In this document: positions 8,958 through 19,200 of the stretch, in pieces | Layout of the letters: each line of letters begins with the position of its first letter | Position numbering within the stretch: position 1 is the first letter of the stretch | Assembly: GCF_019797865.1 (NCBI RefSeq) | Contig: NZ_CP081869.1 | Coordinates: 3,001,501-3,065,500, forward strand | DNA: 64,000 bases | Direction of reading: 5' to 3' | Source: Chenggangzhangella methanolivorans | Lineage (GTDB): Bacteria > Pseudomonadota > Alphaproteobacteria > Rhizobiales > Methylopilaceae | Translations under genes and position numbers: made by a program | Notes under the pieces: model-generated | What the model was told of the DNA's origin: nothing | Seen by the model: only the letters and a program-made list of their open reading frames with translations | Databases searched by the model: none

Positions 8958-10373
8958 ATGGCCGACTATTTCCCAGTCCTCTCGCGCGCCGTCGCGGGAC
9001 TCGAGAACAACACGCCCGAAGCGCGCCGCGCCGTCTATGAACGCGCGCGGGCGGCCATCACGCGTCAGCTAAGGGCGATCGAGCCGCCGCTGTCGGAAGA
9101 CGACATCGGTCGCGAGCAGTCGCAGCTCGAAGAGGCGATCCGGCGGATCGAGACGGGGGCCGGCGCGCCTGCGTCCGCCGCCGCGGCTCCCGCCGCGCCG
9201 CGCGCCCCGGCTCCGCCGCCTCGCCCCTCCGCTCCGCCGCCGCCCGCCAACGCGGCGGAGGCGCGGCCCTCCGCCTCCACCGCGCCGAAGCCCGAACCAC
9301 GCCGCGAAAAGCCCGCGCCGGATGCCGCCGCCGACCGTCCGGCCCAGTCGCGCCCCTCCGTGCGCGCCGACGGGCGCCCCATCATCCAGTCCGGCGCCGC
9401 CGCGCGCGACCAGCAGGGGACGAAGCGCTCCGGGCCGATGGTCGCGATCGCGGCGCTCGCCGTCATCGCGGTCGGCGCCGGGCTGTTCGCCGCCCGCGGC
9501 CAGATCGCGGCGCTGTTCGGGGGCGGAACCCCGTCCACGCAGCAGACGGCCGAGCGTCCGCAGACGTCCGAGCCGCCCGCCGCGACGAGCGATGAGAAGG
9601 CCTCCGACCGCCTGACGCAGGACGGCGCCGAGACGCCCGCCCCGCAGGCGGAGCCGTCCGCGCCCGCGGCCCAGCCCGAGCAGGACGTCGCCCGCGCCCC
9701 CGAGCCGACCGCGCCGCCGCCGAGCGAGGCCGCGCCCGCGGCCCAGCCGGCGACGCCCGCCCAGCCGGCGCAGGAAGACGCCGGCCAGGCCGGTCCGCTG
9801 GTCGCCCAGCGCGCGGTTCTTTACGAGGAAGGGCCCAACCAGCAGTCCGGCGAGGCCTCGCAGGGCACGGTGACGTGGCGCACCGAATCGGTGAGCGGCG
9901 GCCCTGACCAGGCGCTCGAGACCGCGCTGCGCGGCGACATCGACATCCCGGGCCGCAAGCTGCGCGCGACGCTGACGATCCGCCGCAACGCCGACGCGAC
10001 GCTGCCGGCGAGCCACACGATCGAGATCCAGTTCACCCTGCCGGAAGACTTCCCGAACGCGGGCATCTCCAACGTGCCGGGCGTGCTGATGAAGGCCGAC
10101 GAGGCGGCCCGCGGCGCGGCGGTTTCCGGCCTGTCGGTGCGGGTGACGAGCGGCTTCTTTCTGATCGGCCTGTCGAACATGGACACCGAGCGCTCGGTGA
10201 ACGAGCAGTTGCTGCGCGACCGCGGTTGGATCGACATCCCGATCCTCTACGACAACGGCCGCCGCGCCGTGCTGACGCTTGAGAAGGGCACGCCGGGCTC
10301 GCAGGCGTTCCAGGAGGCCTTTTCGGCCTGGCGCAGCGCCTCCACCTCGCCAGCGCCGCCCGCCAATCCCTGA
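8958..10373 (+). CDS. Unknown single-pass protein with disordered arms, downstream of purA
   Basis: This 471-residue protein is built from four parts. A conserved-looking N-terminal helical segment (ADYFPVLSRAVAGLENNTPE ... EEAIRRIETG) covers residues 1-65. A Pro/Ala-rich linker runs to about 155. One membrane helix lies at about 158-178 (MVAIAALAVIAVGAGLFAA). A second Ala/Pro/Glu-rich linker runs to about 285, and a folded C-terminal domain covers about 290-460 (TWRTESVSGG ... GWIDIPILYDNGRRAVLTLE). The C-terminal domain would be outside the membrane. I do not recognise a catalytic family. Similar proteins beside purA are known to me only as hypothetical. It may bridge inner membrane and periplasm; this is inference. 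Confidence 0.75.
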   Translation: MADYFPVLSRAVAGLENNTPEARRAVYERARAAITRQLRAIEPPLSEDDIGREQSQLEEAIRRIETGAGAPASAAAAPAAPRAPAPPPRPSAPPPPANAAEARPSASTAPKPEPRREKPAPDAAADRPAQSRPSVRADGRPIIQSGAAARDQQGTKRSGPMVAIAALAVIAVGAGLFAARGQIAALFGGGTPSTQQTAERPQTSEPPAATSDEKASDRLTQDGAETPAPQAEPSAPAAQPEQDVARAPEPTAPPPSEAAPAAQPATPAQPAQEDAGQAGPLVAQRAVLYEEGPNQQSGEASQGTVTWRTESVSGGPDQALETALRGDIDIPGRKLRATLTIRRNADATLPASHTIEIQFTLPEDFPNAGISNVPGVLMKADEAARGAAVSGLSVRVTSGFFLIGLSNMDTERSVNEQLLRDRGWIDIPILYDNGRRAVLTLEKGTPGSQAFQEAFSAWRSASTSPAPPANP

Positions 10374-10493
10374 AGCCTGGCGCCGTTTCGTCGCCTGACG
10401 ATCGCGAGACGGGCGGTTCAGCCGCCATCCCGGGTCTTCGGGGACGACGGTGGAGAAGCCTCCGCTTTTCCGAAGGACCGGACGCGCGCATGA

Positions 10494-10528
10494 AAAAGCC
10501 CCGGCCGCTTGCGGCGACCGGGGCTTTT
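10494..10528. terminator. Bidirectional terminator between convergent genes
   Basis: AAAAGCCCCGG ... CCGGGGCTTTT with an inner CCGC/GCGG stem. A and T tracts on both sides suit termination of the plus-strand gene ending at 10373 and the minus-strand rpoH-type gene ending at 10559. Confidence 0.88.
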
Positions 10529-10558
10529 AAACCTGTGCGGCGTCGGGCCGCCGGTCCG

Positions 10559-11438
<880 letters not shown>

Positions 11439-11850
11439 TTTGCAACTCCCCTCGGACGCCGCCGGTGGACGACGTTCACCCATCTCCAACGCGCGGGGAG
11501 CCAAAAAGGACGGACGAAAAATGGAGAATCGCGATCACGGTTTCGTGATCAAGCGTTTCAAGGCCTTGTCGGCGTCGGGATGCGACCCACACGTCGACCG
11601 TCATTTTCGAACGTCAAGGTCAAGACGCCGCGCAGTCGGAGATCGCCGAACGCAACGCCGGTCCGGCGGCTGGTTTCGTCGACCGCCCATCAGCTGGGAG
11701 TCAGACGCCCCATTCCGCCTCTTCGGCGCGGATGACGGCGAGGTCGGCTGACAGATATGCGAGCGACGGCCCGACCGATCGGCGCTCGTCGCCACGATGC
11801 GGTGGCGGCAAGGCGCAAGCTGTGTCGATCGCGCGCCGGGAGCTGAAACG
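11439..11850. promoter_or_regulatory. Intergenic region upstream of rpoH2 with a perfect palindrome
   Basis: About 410 bases without a convincing gene. It holds the rpoH2 promoter side (right end of that gene) and the downstream side of carD. A perfect inverted repeat GATCACG-GTTT-CGTGATC lies at 11533-11550, about 95 bases before the rpoH2 start, and could be an operator. A 76-codon plus-strand frame from 11521 has no family features and is not called. Confidence 0.35.
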
Positions 11851-11877
11851 AAAAAGCCCGGCGCAGGCGCCGGGCTT
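11851..11877 (-). terminator. Terminator of carD
   Basis: AGCCCGGCGC-AG-GCGCCGGGCT stem, followed on the minus strand by a T5 tract (plus strand A5 at 11851-11855). Confidence 0.87.
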
Positions 11878-11903
11878 CGTCGTTCGAAGAAAGAGGGGTC
11901 TTG

Positions 11904-12491
11904 TCAGGCCGCCTCGTCCTGGGCCTCGCCCTCGGAGTCCGCCTCGGCCTCGGCCTCTTCGGCCTTGCCGCGACGCGGGCCCTTGGCGAGCTGGGCCTCG
12001 ATGAGCTTCTGGGCCTCGATGTCCGACAGCTTCTGGACGGCCGCGACCTCACGCATCATGCGGTCGAGGGCCGACTCATAGAGCTGGCGCTCGCTGTAGG
12101 ACTGCTCCGGCTGGGTGTCGGCGCGGAACAGGTCGCGGACCACCTCGGCGATCGAGATGAGGTCGCCGGAGTTGATCTTCGCTTCGTATTCCTGGGCGCG
12201 GCGGCTCCACATGGTCTTCTTCACGCGCGCGCGGCCGGTCAGCGTCTCGAGCGCCTTGGCGACGAGGTCCGGCTCGGAAAGCTTGCGCATGCCGGCCGAA
12301 GAAATCTTCGCCACGGGAACGCGCAGGGTCATCTTGTCCTTCTCGAAGTTGATGACGAACAGCTCGAGCGTATGCCCGGCGATCACCTGCTCCTCGATCG
12401 CGACGATGCGGCCGACGCCGTGCGACGGGTAGACCACGTGCTCTCCGGTCTTGAAGCCCTGCTTGCCCTGCGACGTTTTCTTGGTGGTCAT
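11904..12491 (-). CDS. carD: CarD-family transcription regulator
   Basis: This 195-residue protein has the CarD N-terminal RNA-polymerase-interaction domain (FKTGEHVVYPSHGVGRIVAI, then ELFVINFEKDKMTLRVPV). A helical DNA-interacting C-terminal domain follows (KINSGDLISIAEVVRDLFR, SYSERQLYESALDRMMREV), then an acidic tail. CarD binds the RNA polymerase beta subunit and stabilises open complexes, often at rRNA promoters. ATG 12491 gives the normal start. The fdxA-carD order is common in alphaproteobacteria. A 250-base leader separates the start from a candidate promoter. Confidence 0.93.
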   Translation of the reverse strand: MTTKKTSQGKQGFKTGEHVVYPSHGVGRIVAIEEQVIAGHTLELFVINFEKDKMTLRVPVAKISSAGMRKLSEPDLVAKALETLTGRARVKKTMWSRRAQEYEAKINSGDLISIAEVVRDLFRADTQPEQSYSERQLYESALDRMMREVAAVQKLSDIEAQKLIEAQLAKGPRRGKAEEAEAEADSEGEAQDEAA

Positions 12492-12744
12492 GCCGGTCCG
12501 CACTCCTTGCCGCGCCGGACAGAAGCGTCCGGAGCATCGACTTGATCCGGCCAAAAGGGCCGGCGCTCCGGTCGGAAGGCGCGCAAGGCGAGCGCCCGCG
12601 GCGAGGGGCGTTCAAGTCTTTCGACAGCGCAAGAGGCTTCCCGTCCGACGCCGTCGGCTGCGGAAAATCGCTTGTTCCAGAATGAGTGCCGAAAGATTCC
12701 GTCACAGGACGGACGGTGCGGCGTCGTGTTCGACCGTTGTGTCG

Positions 12745-12773
12745 TATGTAACACGAACGGTCTTAAAAATCAA
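12745..12773 (-). promoter_or_regulatory. Candidate sigma-70-type promoter for carD
   Basis: On the minus strand TTGATT, 17 bases, then TACATA. It lies about 250 bases before the carD ATG in a stretch that is AT-rich compared with its surroundings. An imperfect inverted repeat (GACCGTT...AACGGTC, 12732-12762) overlaps it and might be an operator. Confidence 0.4.
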
Positions 12774-12823
12774 TCAGAGCGCGGTTGACGGCGCATGCCC
12801 GGCGGCGCAGCCCAGAGGCCGCG

Positions 12824-13162
12824 TCAGTCGCCTTCGCCGGGCTCCGGAGAGAAATACGTCTCCAGCTTGCCGGTCTTGCCGTCGAACTCCTTGGCGTCGT
12901 CCGGGGGGTCGCGCTTGATGGTGATGTTGGGCCACGTGCGGGCGTAATCGCCGTTAAGCTTAACCCAAGATTCGAGCCCAGGCTCGGTGTCCGGCTTGAT
13001 CGCCTCGGCCGGGCATTCCGGCTCGCACACCCCGCAGTCGATGCATTCGTCGGGGTGAATGACGAGCATGTTCTCGCCTTCATAGAAGCAGTCGACGGGG
13101 CAGACCTCGACGCAGTCCATGTATTTGCAGCGGATGCAGTTATCGGTGACCACGTAGGTCAT
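12824..13162 (-). CDS. fdxA: Seven-iron ferredoxin FdxA
   Basis: This 112-residue ferredoxin has two cysteine clusters, [18 protein letters not shown] and [14 protein letters not shown], fitting a [3Fe-4S]/[4Fe-4S] protein of the FdxA type. The acidic C-terminal tail ([10 protein letters not shown]) is typical of the alphaproteobacterial members. It is an electron carrier with unclear partners. The gene lies upstream of carD, as usual; in related genomes the next genes upstream are the S4 protein and helicase, which here are displaced by the carbonic anhydrase/SulP pair. Confidence 0.95.
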   Translation of the reverse strand: MTYVVTDNCIRCKYMDCVEVCPVDCFYEGENMLVIHPDECIDCGVCEPECPAEAIKPDTEPGLESWVKLNGDYARTWPNITIKRDPPDDAKEFDGKTGKLETYFSPEPGEGD

Positions 13163-13238
13163 CGGCGTCTCCCGTACTCAAGACGCTCGACGTAGCGAAG
13201 GCGCCGGGACCGCGCAAGGGTCCCGGCGCAACGAGGGG

Positions 13239-14804
13239 TTACCTTTCAGGCTGAGCGAGCGCCGCCGCGAGCCGTTCCTCGTGGCGCGCGGAGGGTCGTT
13301 CGAGGTGGACGCGCGCGCCGCCGCCGTTCGACCGGCGGTCCGCCCATTCGGTCAGCATCTCGCGCGTGGTGTGGTCGATGTAGTCGAGTCGGCGGGTCTC
13401 GAGCTTCACGTCGGTGCCCGCCGGCACGTCCGCCAGCGCCTTCTCGAGCTGCGGCAGCTGCAGGAAGGTGGCCGAGCCCGCGAGGCGGACCGAGACCGAG
13501 CCGTCTTTCTCCTCGCCGGTATGGACGACGAGATAGCGCTTCCTGAGATGCGGCACGATCTCGACCATCGCGAGCGCCAGGCCGACGAGGACGCCGGTCA
13601 GGAGATCGACCGCCACGACAAGGATCAGCGTCGCGGCCCACACCGCCGCCGGCAGCGCGCCGTGGCGCTGAAACAGGCCGCGGGCGTGCTCCAACTGGAT
13701 CAGTCGCCAGCCGGTGACGATCAGAATGCCCGCGAGCGCCGCCGTCGGCACCAGCTCAAGCGCCTGCGGCAGCGCCGCGACGAAGGCGAGCAGCCACAGC
13801 CCGTGCAGGATCGCGGACCAGCGCGATCTGGCGCCCGCCTGCACATTGGCCGAGGAGCGCACGATCACGCCCGTCATCGGCAACGCGCCGAAGAGCCCGC
13901 AGACGGCGTTGCCGACGCCCTGCGCGCCGAGCTCGCGATTGTACTTCGCGCGCGGCCCGTCGTGCATCTTGTCGACAGCGGCGACCGACAGCATCGTTTC
14001 GGCGCTCGCGATCACGGCGATCACAAGGGCTGCCAGAAGCACGCTCGGGCTCGCCAGCTGGCCGAACTCGAACAGGCCCGGCAGCGCGAAGACGTTGGCG
14101 AACACGTCCTCGGGGGACCGCGACGTGCTTGATCGGCAGCGCCAGCAGTTCGGCGATGGCCGAACCCGCCACGACGCCGACGAGCGCGCCGGGCAGCACC
14201 TTCAGCTTGGCCGGCCGGAACTTCTCCCAACCGAGCATCACCGCGATGGTGGCGAGGCCGACCGCGAGCGCGGTCGCGCCCTGCGGCGTCGACAGGCTCA
14301 CGACGTCGCCGAAGGCCTGCGGAATCGCGATGAGGCTCTGCAGCGCGTTGGGGAGCGGCGCGGCGTCGATCAGCACGTGGAGCTGGACGACGACGATCAG
14401 CACGCCGATGCCGGCGAGCATGCCGTGCACCACGGCGGGCGAGATCGCCTTGAACCACGCGCCGAGGCCGAGCATGCCGGCCACGACCTGGATCGCGCCG
14501 GCGGCGAGCACGATGGGCCCGAGCGCCGCGATCCCGTGCTCGCGCACGATCTCGAAGATGATGACGGCGAGACCGGCGGCCGGGCCGGACACCTGCAGCG
14601 GCGCGCCGCCGATCAGGCCGACGAGAACGCCACCGACGACGCCCGAGATGATGCCGAGCTCGGCCGGGACGCCCGACGCGAGCGCGATGCCGAGACAAAG
14701 CGGAATCGCGACCATGAAGACCACGATGGAGGCCGGCAGATCCGGCTCAGAAGGTCGCGCGAAAGGGTGGCCGGCAAGCCGGCGGAGACAGGTCCGATTT
14801 TCAT
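13239..14804 (-). CDS. SulP family anion transporter, with two frame breaks
   Basis: The protein starts MKIGPVSAGLPATLSRDL at ATG 14804 with a GGAGAG ribosome site. It continues as ASIVVFMVAIPLCLGIALAS, passes about ten membrane segments (ASAETMLSVAAVDKMHDG is the conserved SulP core), and ends in a short STAS-like cytoplasmic domain (DVKLETRRLDYIDHTTREML). A G5 run at 14112-14116 causes one frame break. A second break lies between 14724 and 14780, where about 14 extra bases appear. The start is 11 bases after the carbonic anhydrase stop, so the two form an operon. SulP proteins next to beta-carbonic anhydrases often move bicarbonate; sulfate is the alternative. A true pseudogene cannot be excluded because of the second break. 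Confidence 0.75.
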
Positions 14805-14815
14805 GGGAGCTCTCC

Positions 14816-15502
14816 TTATTCGGCCGCGACGGAGAGGGTCGAGGCGCGAGGCGCCGGCGCGACCGCCACGGGCGCGTCGTCGCCCATGATCGGCAGGAAC
14901 TCGTTGGCGTCTCCGTCGAGCGCGAGGATCCGTCCCGTCTCGATCTCGAAATACCAGCCGTGGAGGCGCAGCTCGCCGCGGGCGAGCTTGGCGGCGACCG
15001 ACGGGTGGGTGCGCAGGTGGTCGATCTGCACGCGCACGTTCTCGAGCGCGAGCGCCTTGACGGCCTCGTCCTCGTCCATGTCGGCCGGATAAGCCTCGCA
15101 GACGATGCGTTGGGCGGCGGTGCCGTGCTTCAGCCAGGCGGCGACGTTCGGCATCGGCTCGAGGCTGGCGGGGTTGCGCAGCGCCTTCATGGCCCCGCAG
15201 CAGGAGTGGCCGCAGACCACGATGTCGGTCACGCCGAGCGCGACCACGGCGTATTCGATGGCGGAGGAGACGCCGCCGTTCATCTGGGCGAAGGGCGGCA
15301 CGATGTTGCCGGCGTTGCGCGTCACGAAGATCTCGCCGGGGCGCGCCTGAGTGAGGTGCTCGGGCGCGACGCGGCTGTCGGCGCAGGCGATGACGAGGGC
15401 GTGGGGGCTCTGTCCTTCGCGGGCAAGACGCTCGTAGAGAGCGCTGTCGCGGCTGAAGACTTCGCCCTGAAAACGCGACGCGGCGTGGATGATGTCGGCC
15501 AT
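14816..15502 (-). CDS. Beta-class carbonic anhydrase
   Basis: This 228-residue zinc enzyme interconverts CO2 and bicarbonate. The zinc ligands are seen in ALVIACADSRVAPE (Cys plus the Asp/Arg dyad) and VVCGHSCCGAMKAL (His and Cys). NAGNIVPPF and SAIEYAVVALGV are conserved core elements. The start MADIIHAASRFQ at 15502 fits the family. It precedes a SulP transporter on the same transcript. In a serine-cycle organism bicarbonate is the substrate of PEP carboxylase, which this pair could help supply; that link is inference. Confidence 0.93.
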   Translation of the reverse strand: MADIIHAASRFQGEVFSRDSALYERLAREGQSPHALVIACADSRVAPEHLTQARPGEIFVTRNAGNIVPPFAQMNGGVSSAIEYAVVALGVTDIVVCGHSCCGAMKALRNPASLEPMPNVAAWLKHGTAAQRIVCEAYPADMDEDEAVKALALENVRVQIDHLRTHPSVAAKLARGELRLHGWYFEIETGRILALDGDANEFLPIMGDDAPVAVAPAPRASTLSVAAE

Positions 15503-15789
15503 TTGCGGCTCCTTGAGAGGGTTTGGATGGTCGTGAAGTGTTCCCGCACTGCACAAGGCATGATGAGAGTTTGCCGAAAATGATCGGCTGACAACCGAAC
15601 TCACGCGCTCGTGACAAACTAAAAAATGAGCACCGCTGCGTAATGAGCGATCACAGATCTGCGACTGAACGTAGTTGTGCCACACGGAAACCAAACTGTC
15701 AGTGTCCGCAGTTTAACAACTTCTCATTAAGGCGCGTTGAAGGTCCGATTAAAACTCATTGAGAAGGTCGTGGCCGAAATGTGTGCGAA
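15503..15789. promoter_or_regulatory. AT-rich control region with four AATGAG boxes
   Basis: About 290 bases upstream of the carbonic anhydrase. AATGAGC occurs at 15625-15631 and 15642-15648, and its complement CTCATT at 15723-15728 and 15755-15760. The two outer boxes sit inside TTCTCA/TGAGAA. Two pairs in opposite orientation suggest binding sites for a dimeric regulator. No gene is seen. Confidence 0.35.
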
Positions 15790-16245
15790 TCAACTGCTCA
15801 GGCGCGATGAATAAGGCGCGGAAATGTCAAAACTGCAGAAATAAAACGCGCGCAATGTATTGTGCGACGCAGGATCAATCGCGCGCATCGGATTGCGGTA
15901 GAGCATTTGGGCTTCGACCGCAGGGCCGCGCCGCTCGCCAAGATCGACGATCTCCAGGACGAGAACGGATCGATCGAGCGCGATCGTCAGGACGTCGCCG
16001 ACCCGCACGGCGCGGCCGGCTGCGTCGATCCGCCGCCCGTTGAGGCGCACATGTCCGGACTGCGCAAGCTTCGCGGCGAGGCTGCGCGTCTTGACCACCC
16101 GCGCGCGCCACATCCAGACGTCGACGCGCGCCGAGGTCGTGGGCGGCGAGGCAGGCGAAGCCCCTGAGTCGTGGCCAGTTCTTCGACTGCCCCGCTCAGG
16201 CGTCGCCGTCGGGCCCCTTGCCCTTGCCCGGCCCCTTGCCTTCAA
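15790..16245 (-). CDS. S4-domain RNA-binding protein (HSP15-like)
   Basis: The S4 fold is clear: RVDVWMWRARVVKTRSLAAKL, GHVRLNGRRIDAAGRAVRVGDVL and VLVLEIVDLGERRGPA match the small alphaproteobacterial relatives of Hsp15, which binds stalled 50S subunits with nascent chains. The start is unclear. No ATG lies before the domain except a TTG at 16245 that overlaps the helicase 3' end by 50 bases; an in-frame ATG in VWMWRAR would cut into the domain. The downstream location after the helicase gene is the standard arrangement. Confidence 0.8.
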   Translation of the reverse strand: MKARGRARARGPTATPERGSRRTGHDSGASPASPPTTSARVDVWMWRARVVKTRSLAAKLAQSGHVRLNGRRIDAAGRAVRVGDVLTIALDRSVLVLEIVDLGERRGPAVEAQMLYRNPMRAIDPASHNTLRAFYFCSFDISAPYSSRLSS

Positions 16246-19200
16246 GCTGAGCCTTCAGCGCCGCGAGCTTGGCGAAGGGCGAGTCTGGATCGAGCGCCCG
16301 CTCGGGCCGCTTAGGCCCGGCCTGCATCGGGCCGTCGAACCCGCGCTTGCCGCGGTCGCCGCGTTCTGGCCGCGGACCGCGGCGGTCGCCGCCGCCCGGG
16401 CGTCCCTCGCCGCCGGGACGACCCGTCCCGCCTGGACGGCCGCCGAACTTCCGCTCGCCGCGCTGATCGCCCTGGCGGGGCTCGCCGGAACGCTGCTCGC
16501 CAGCTTTCTGGTCGCCAGTCCTCTGTTCGCCCTGACGGGGGCCGCGGTCTCCGCCGGCGCGGGGGCCGGAATGCCGGCGATCGCCGCCCGGCCGTCCACC
16601 GGGGCGCGCCTCGCCCTCGGGCCGCGGCTCGCCGGGCCTGCCGGGACCGCGGCGGTTGTCGCGACCGGGACGCTGCTCGCGACGGCCGAAGCCGCCGGGA
16701 CGCCAGACCTCGATGAATTCGGGCTCGACCGCCGCGGCGTCGGCCGCGGGCGTGGCCGTGGCGTCCGGAGCGGCCTCCTCGGCGGCCTCGACGCTGGCTT
16801 CGGCGACGGCTTCAGCGGCTTCTGCAGTCGGCTCGGCGCCGGGAGCCGCCTCCTCGACGGCTTCGGCGGCGGTCTCGATCGCGATGTCGTCCGACGCGGC
16901 GGGATCGAGCAGGGCGGGCGCGTCTTCCGCTGCGTCGAACACCGGGGCGTCGGCCACGGGCGCCGACTCCGCGGCGGGTTCTTCCGCTGACGCAGTCTCA
17001 GACTCCACCGCCTCAGCGGCCGGTTCCTCGGCAGGAGCCGCATCGACGGCTTCGCTGGAGGCGTCGATCGTTCCGGAATCCGGAACGGAGGTCTCGACCG
17101 TCTCGGCGATCTCGCCCGCGGCTGCTTCCGCAGTCGACTCGGCGGCTGGCGCGGCCGCCGCCGCAGGCTCCGGAGCCGCCGGCTTGGGCTTGCGCTCCAT
17201 GCGGTAGCCGAGCGCGCGCAGGATCGCGGCGAAGTCCTCGCCCGAGCAGCCGGCGAGCGACGTCATGGCGACCGTCACCGTAAATCCGTAGCCGTCGGTC
17301 GCGCCGGGGGGAGGGGTTCCGGGCTGGCCGGGCTTCCAGGCGATCGCGGGGCGGATGAGGTCGGCGAGGCGCTCGAGAATGTCGACGCGGATCGCCCGCG
17401 CTCCGCAGACCCGGTAGCCGAGCGCGCGATACACGCCCTTGTCGATCTGCGGGTCGGCCGGCATCGACGTGCGGCCCGCGGCGGCGAGATGCGCCACGTC
17501 CCCGACATTGGAGTCCGTGTCGAGGTCGTGGGTCAGCGCCCAGAGCTGGGCCGCGAGCGCGCGCGGCGCGGGCTTCATCAGCAGCGGCAGATAGATGTGA
17601 TGCGCGCCGAACCGGACCCCGTGCTTGCGCAGCGCCGCGCGGGCGGTCTGGTCGAGGCCCTTCACCTCTTCCGCGACGCGCGCCCGGTCGAGCACGCCGA
17701 GCTCCTCCACAAGCTGGTACGCGACTCCGCGCGCGACCCCGGTGACGTCTTCGGCGGTCTCAAGCGCGGCGAGCGGCCCGAGCAGCTTCGTCACATGAGC
17801 GCGCAGCCACTGGTCGAGACGCTTGTCGACCTGCTCGCGCGCGGTCCCCGTCAGCTGGTCGTCGGCGAAGACGCGGATCTTCGGCGCAAGCGTCTTGTCG
17901 CCCTTCGCAATGCGGCCCACGAGCTCGCCCTGCCATCGCACGGCGCCGTCGGCCGCCAGCACGATGTCGCCGTCGGAGGAGTTGGCGAAGCGGTTCGCGC
18001 GCGTCTCGATCTCGCCGCTCAGCGCCTTGGCGGCGGCGGCGCGCAGCGCCTTGCCGTCCGGCCCATCGCCGGAAATCTCCGGCGCGAACTGGAAGCCGGC
18101 GAGGCGCCCGACATGGTGCCCCTCGACCTTGACGCCGCCGTCCTTGTCGATTTCCGCTTCCATTCTTTCATTTTCCCTGAGGCGGCGCATGAGCACGCTC
18201 GTGCGCCGGTCGACGAAACGCTGGGCGAGCCTGTCGTGAAGCGCGTCGGAGAGCCTGTCCTCGACGGCGCGGGTCACCCCTTGCCAATGTTCCGGGTTGT
18301 CCAGCCAGTCGGGCCGGTTCGCGACGAATGTCCACGTCCTGACATGCGCGATCCGGGCTGACAATGTGTCGATGTCGCCGTCCGTCCGATCCGTGACGGC
18401 GACTTGCCGCGCGAACCAGTCGGTCGGAACCTTACCCAAACGGACCAGAAAACCATAGAGGTCGGCGAGAAGTTCCGTGTGCTGCGTCGGCGCGATCTTG
18501 CGGTAGTCCGGAACGAGGCAGACGTCCCAGAGCAGCGACACGGCGCGCGCGCCGCGTGCGGCGTCCCGGATCTCGGGCTGGCGCGCGAGGCTCATGAGCG
18601 CCTTGAGGTCGTCGGCGTCCGGCGCGCGGGTGAGGCCGGCCTCCGCGGGCGGCCGCGATAGGCTGTCGATCAGCCGCTCGACGCTCGAGAAGTCGAGCGC
18701 CCGATTGCGCCACTGCGCCACCCTGACGCTCTCGAACTTGTGGCCTTCGAGCCGCTCGACGAGTTCCGGCTCGAAGGGCGGGCAGCGTCCGGTGGTGCCG
18801 AAGCTGCCGTCCCTCAAATGTCGCCCGGCCCGGCCGGCGATCTGCGCCATCTCGGACGGATTGAGGCGGCGGAACTGGTGGCCGTCGAACTTCCGGTCGC
18901 CCGCGAAGGCCACATGGTCGACGTCGAGATTGAGTCCCATGCCGATGGCGTCGGTCGCGATCAGGTAGTCGACGTCGCCCGCCTGATACATCGCGACCTG
19001 GGCGTTTCGAGTGCGCGGGCTCAGAGCGCCGAGCACCACCGCGGCCCCGCCGCGCTGCCGGCGGATAAGCTCGGCGATGGCGTAGACCTCCTCGGAGGAG
19101 AACGCCACGATCGCGGTCCGGCGCGGCAGGCGAGACAGCTTCTTCTCGCCGGCGAAGACGAGGTTGGAGAGCCGCGGCCGCGTGACGACGTTCGCGCCGG

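Noticed and set aside
11521..11751. 76-codon frame between rpoH2 and carD
   Set aside because: No ribosome site, no family features, Arg-rich; it overlaps the probable rpoH2 promoter.
13239..14804. SulP gene as a true pseudogene
   Set aside because: Two breaks make this possible, but the same kind of single-base break occurs in many essential genes here, so sequence error is preferred for at least one of them.
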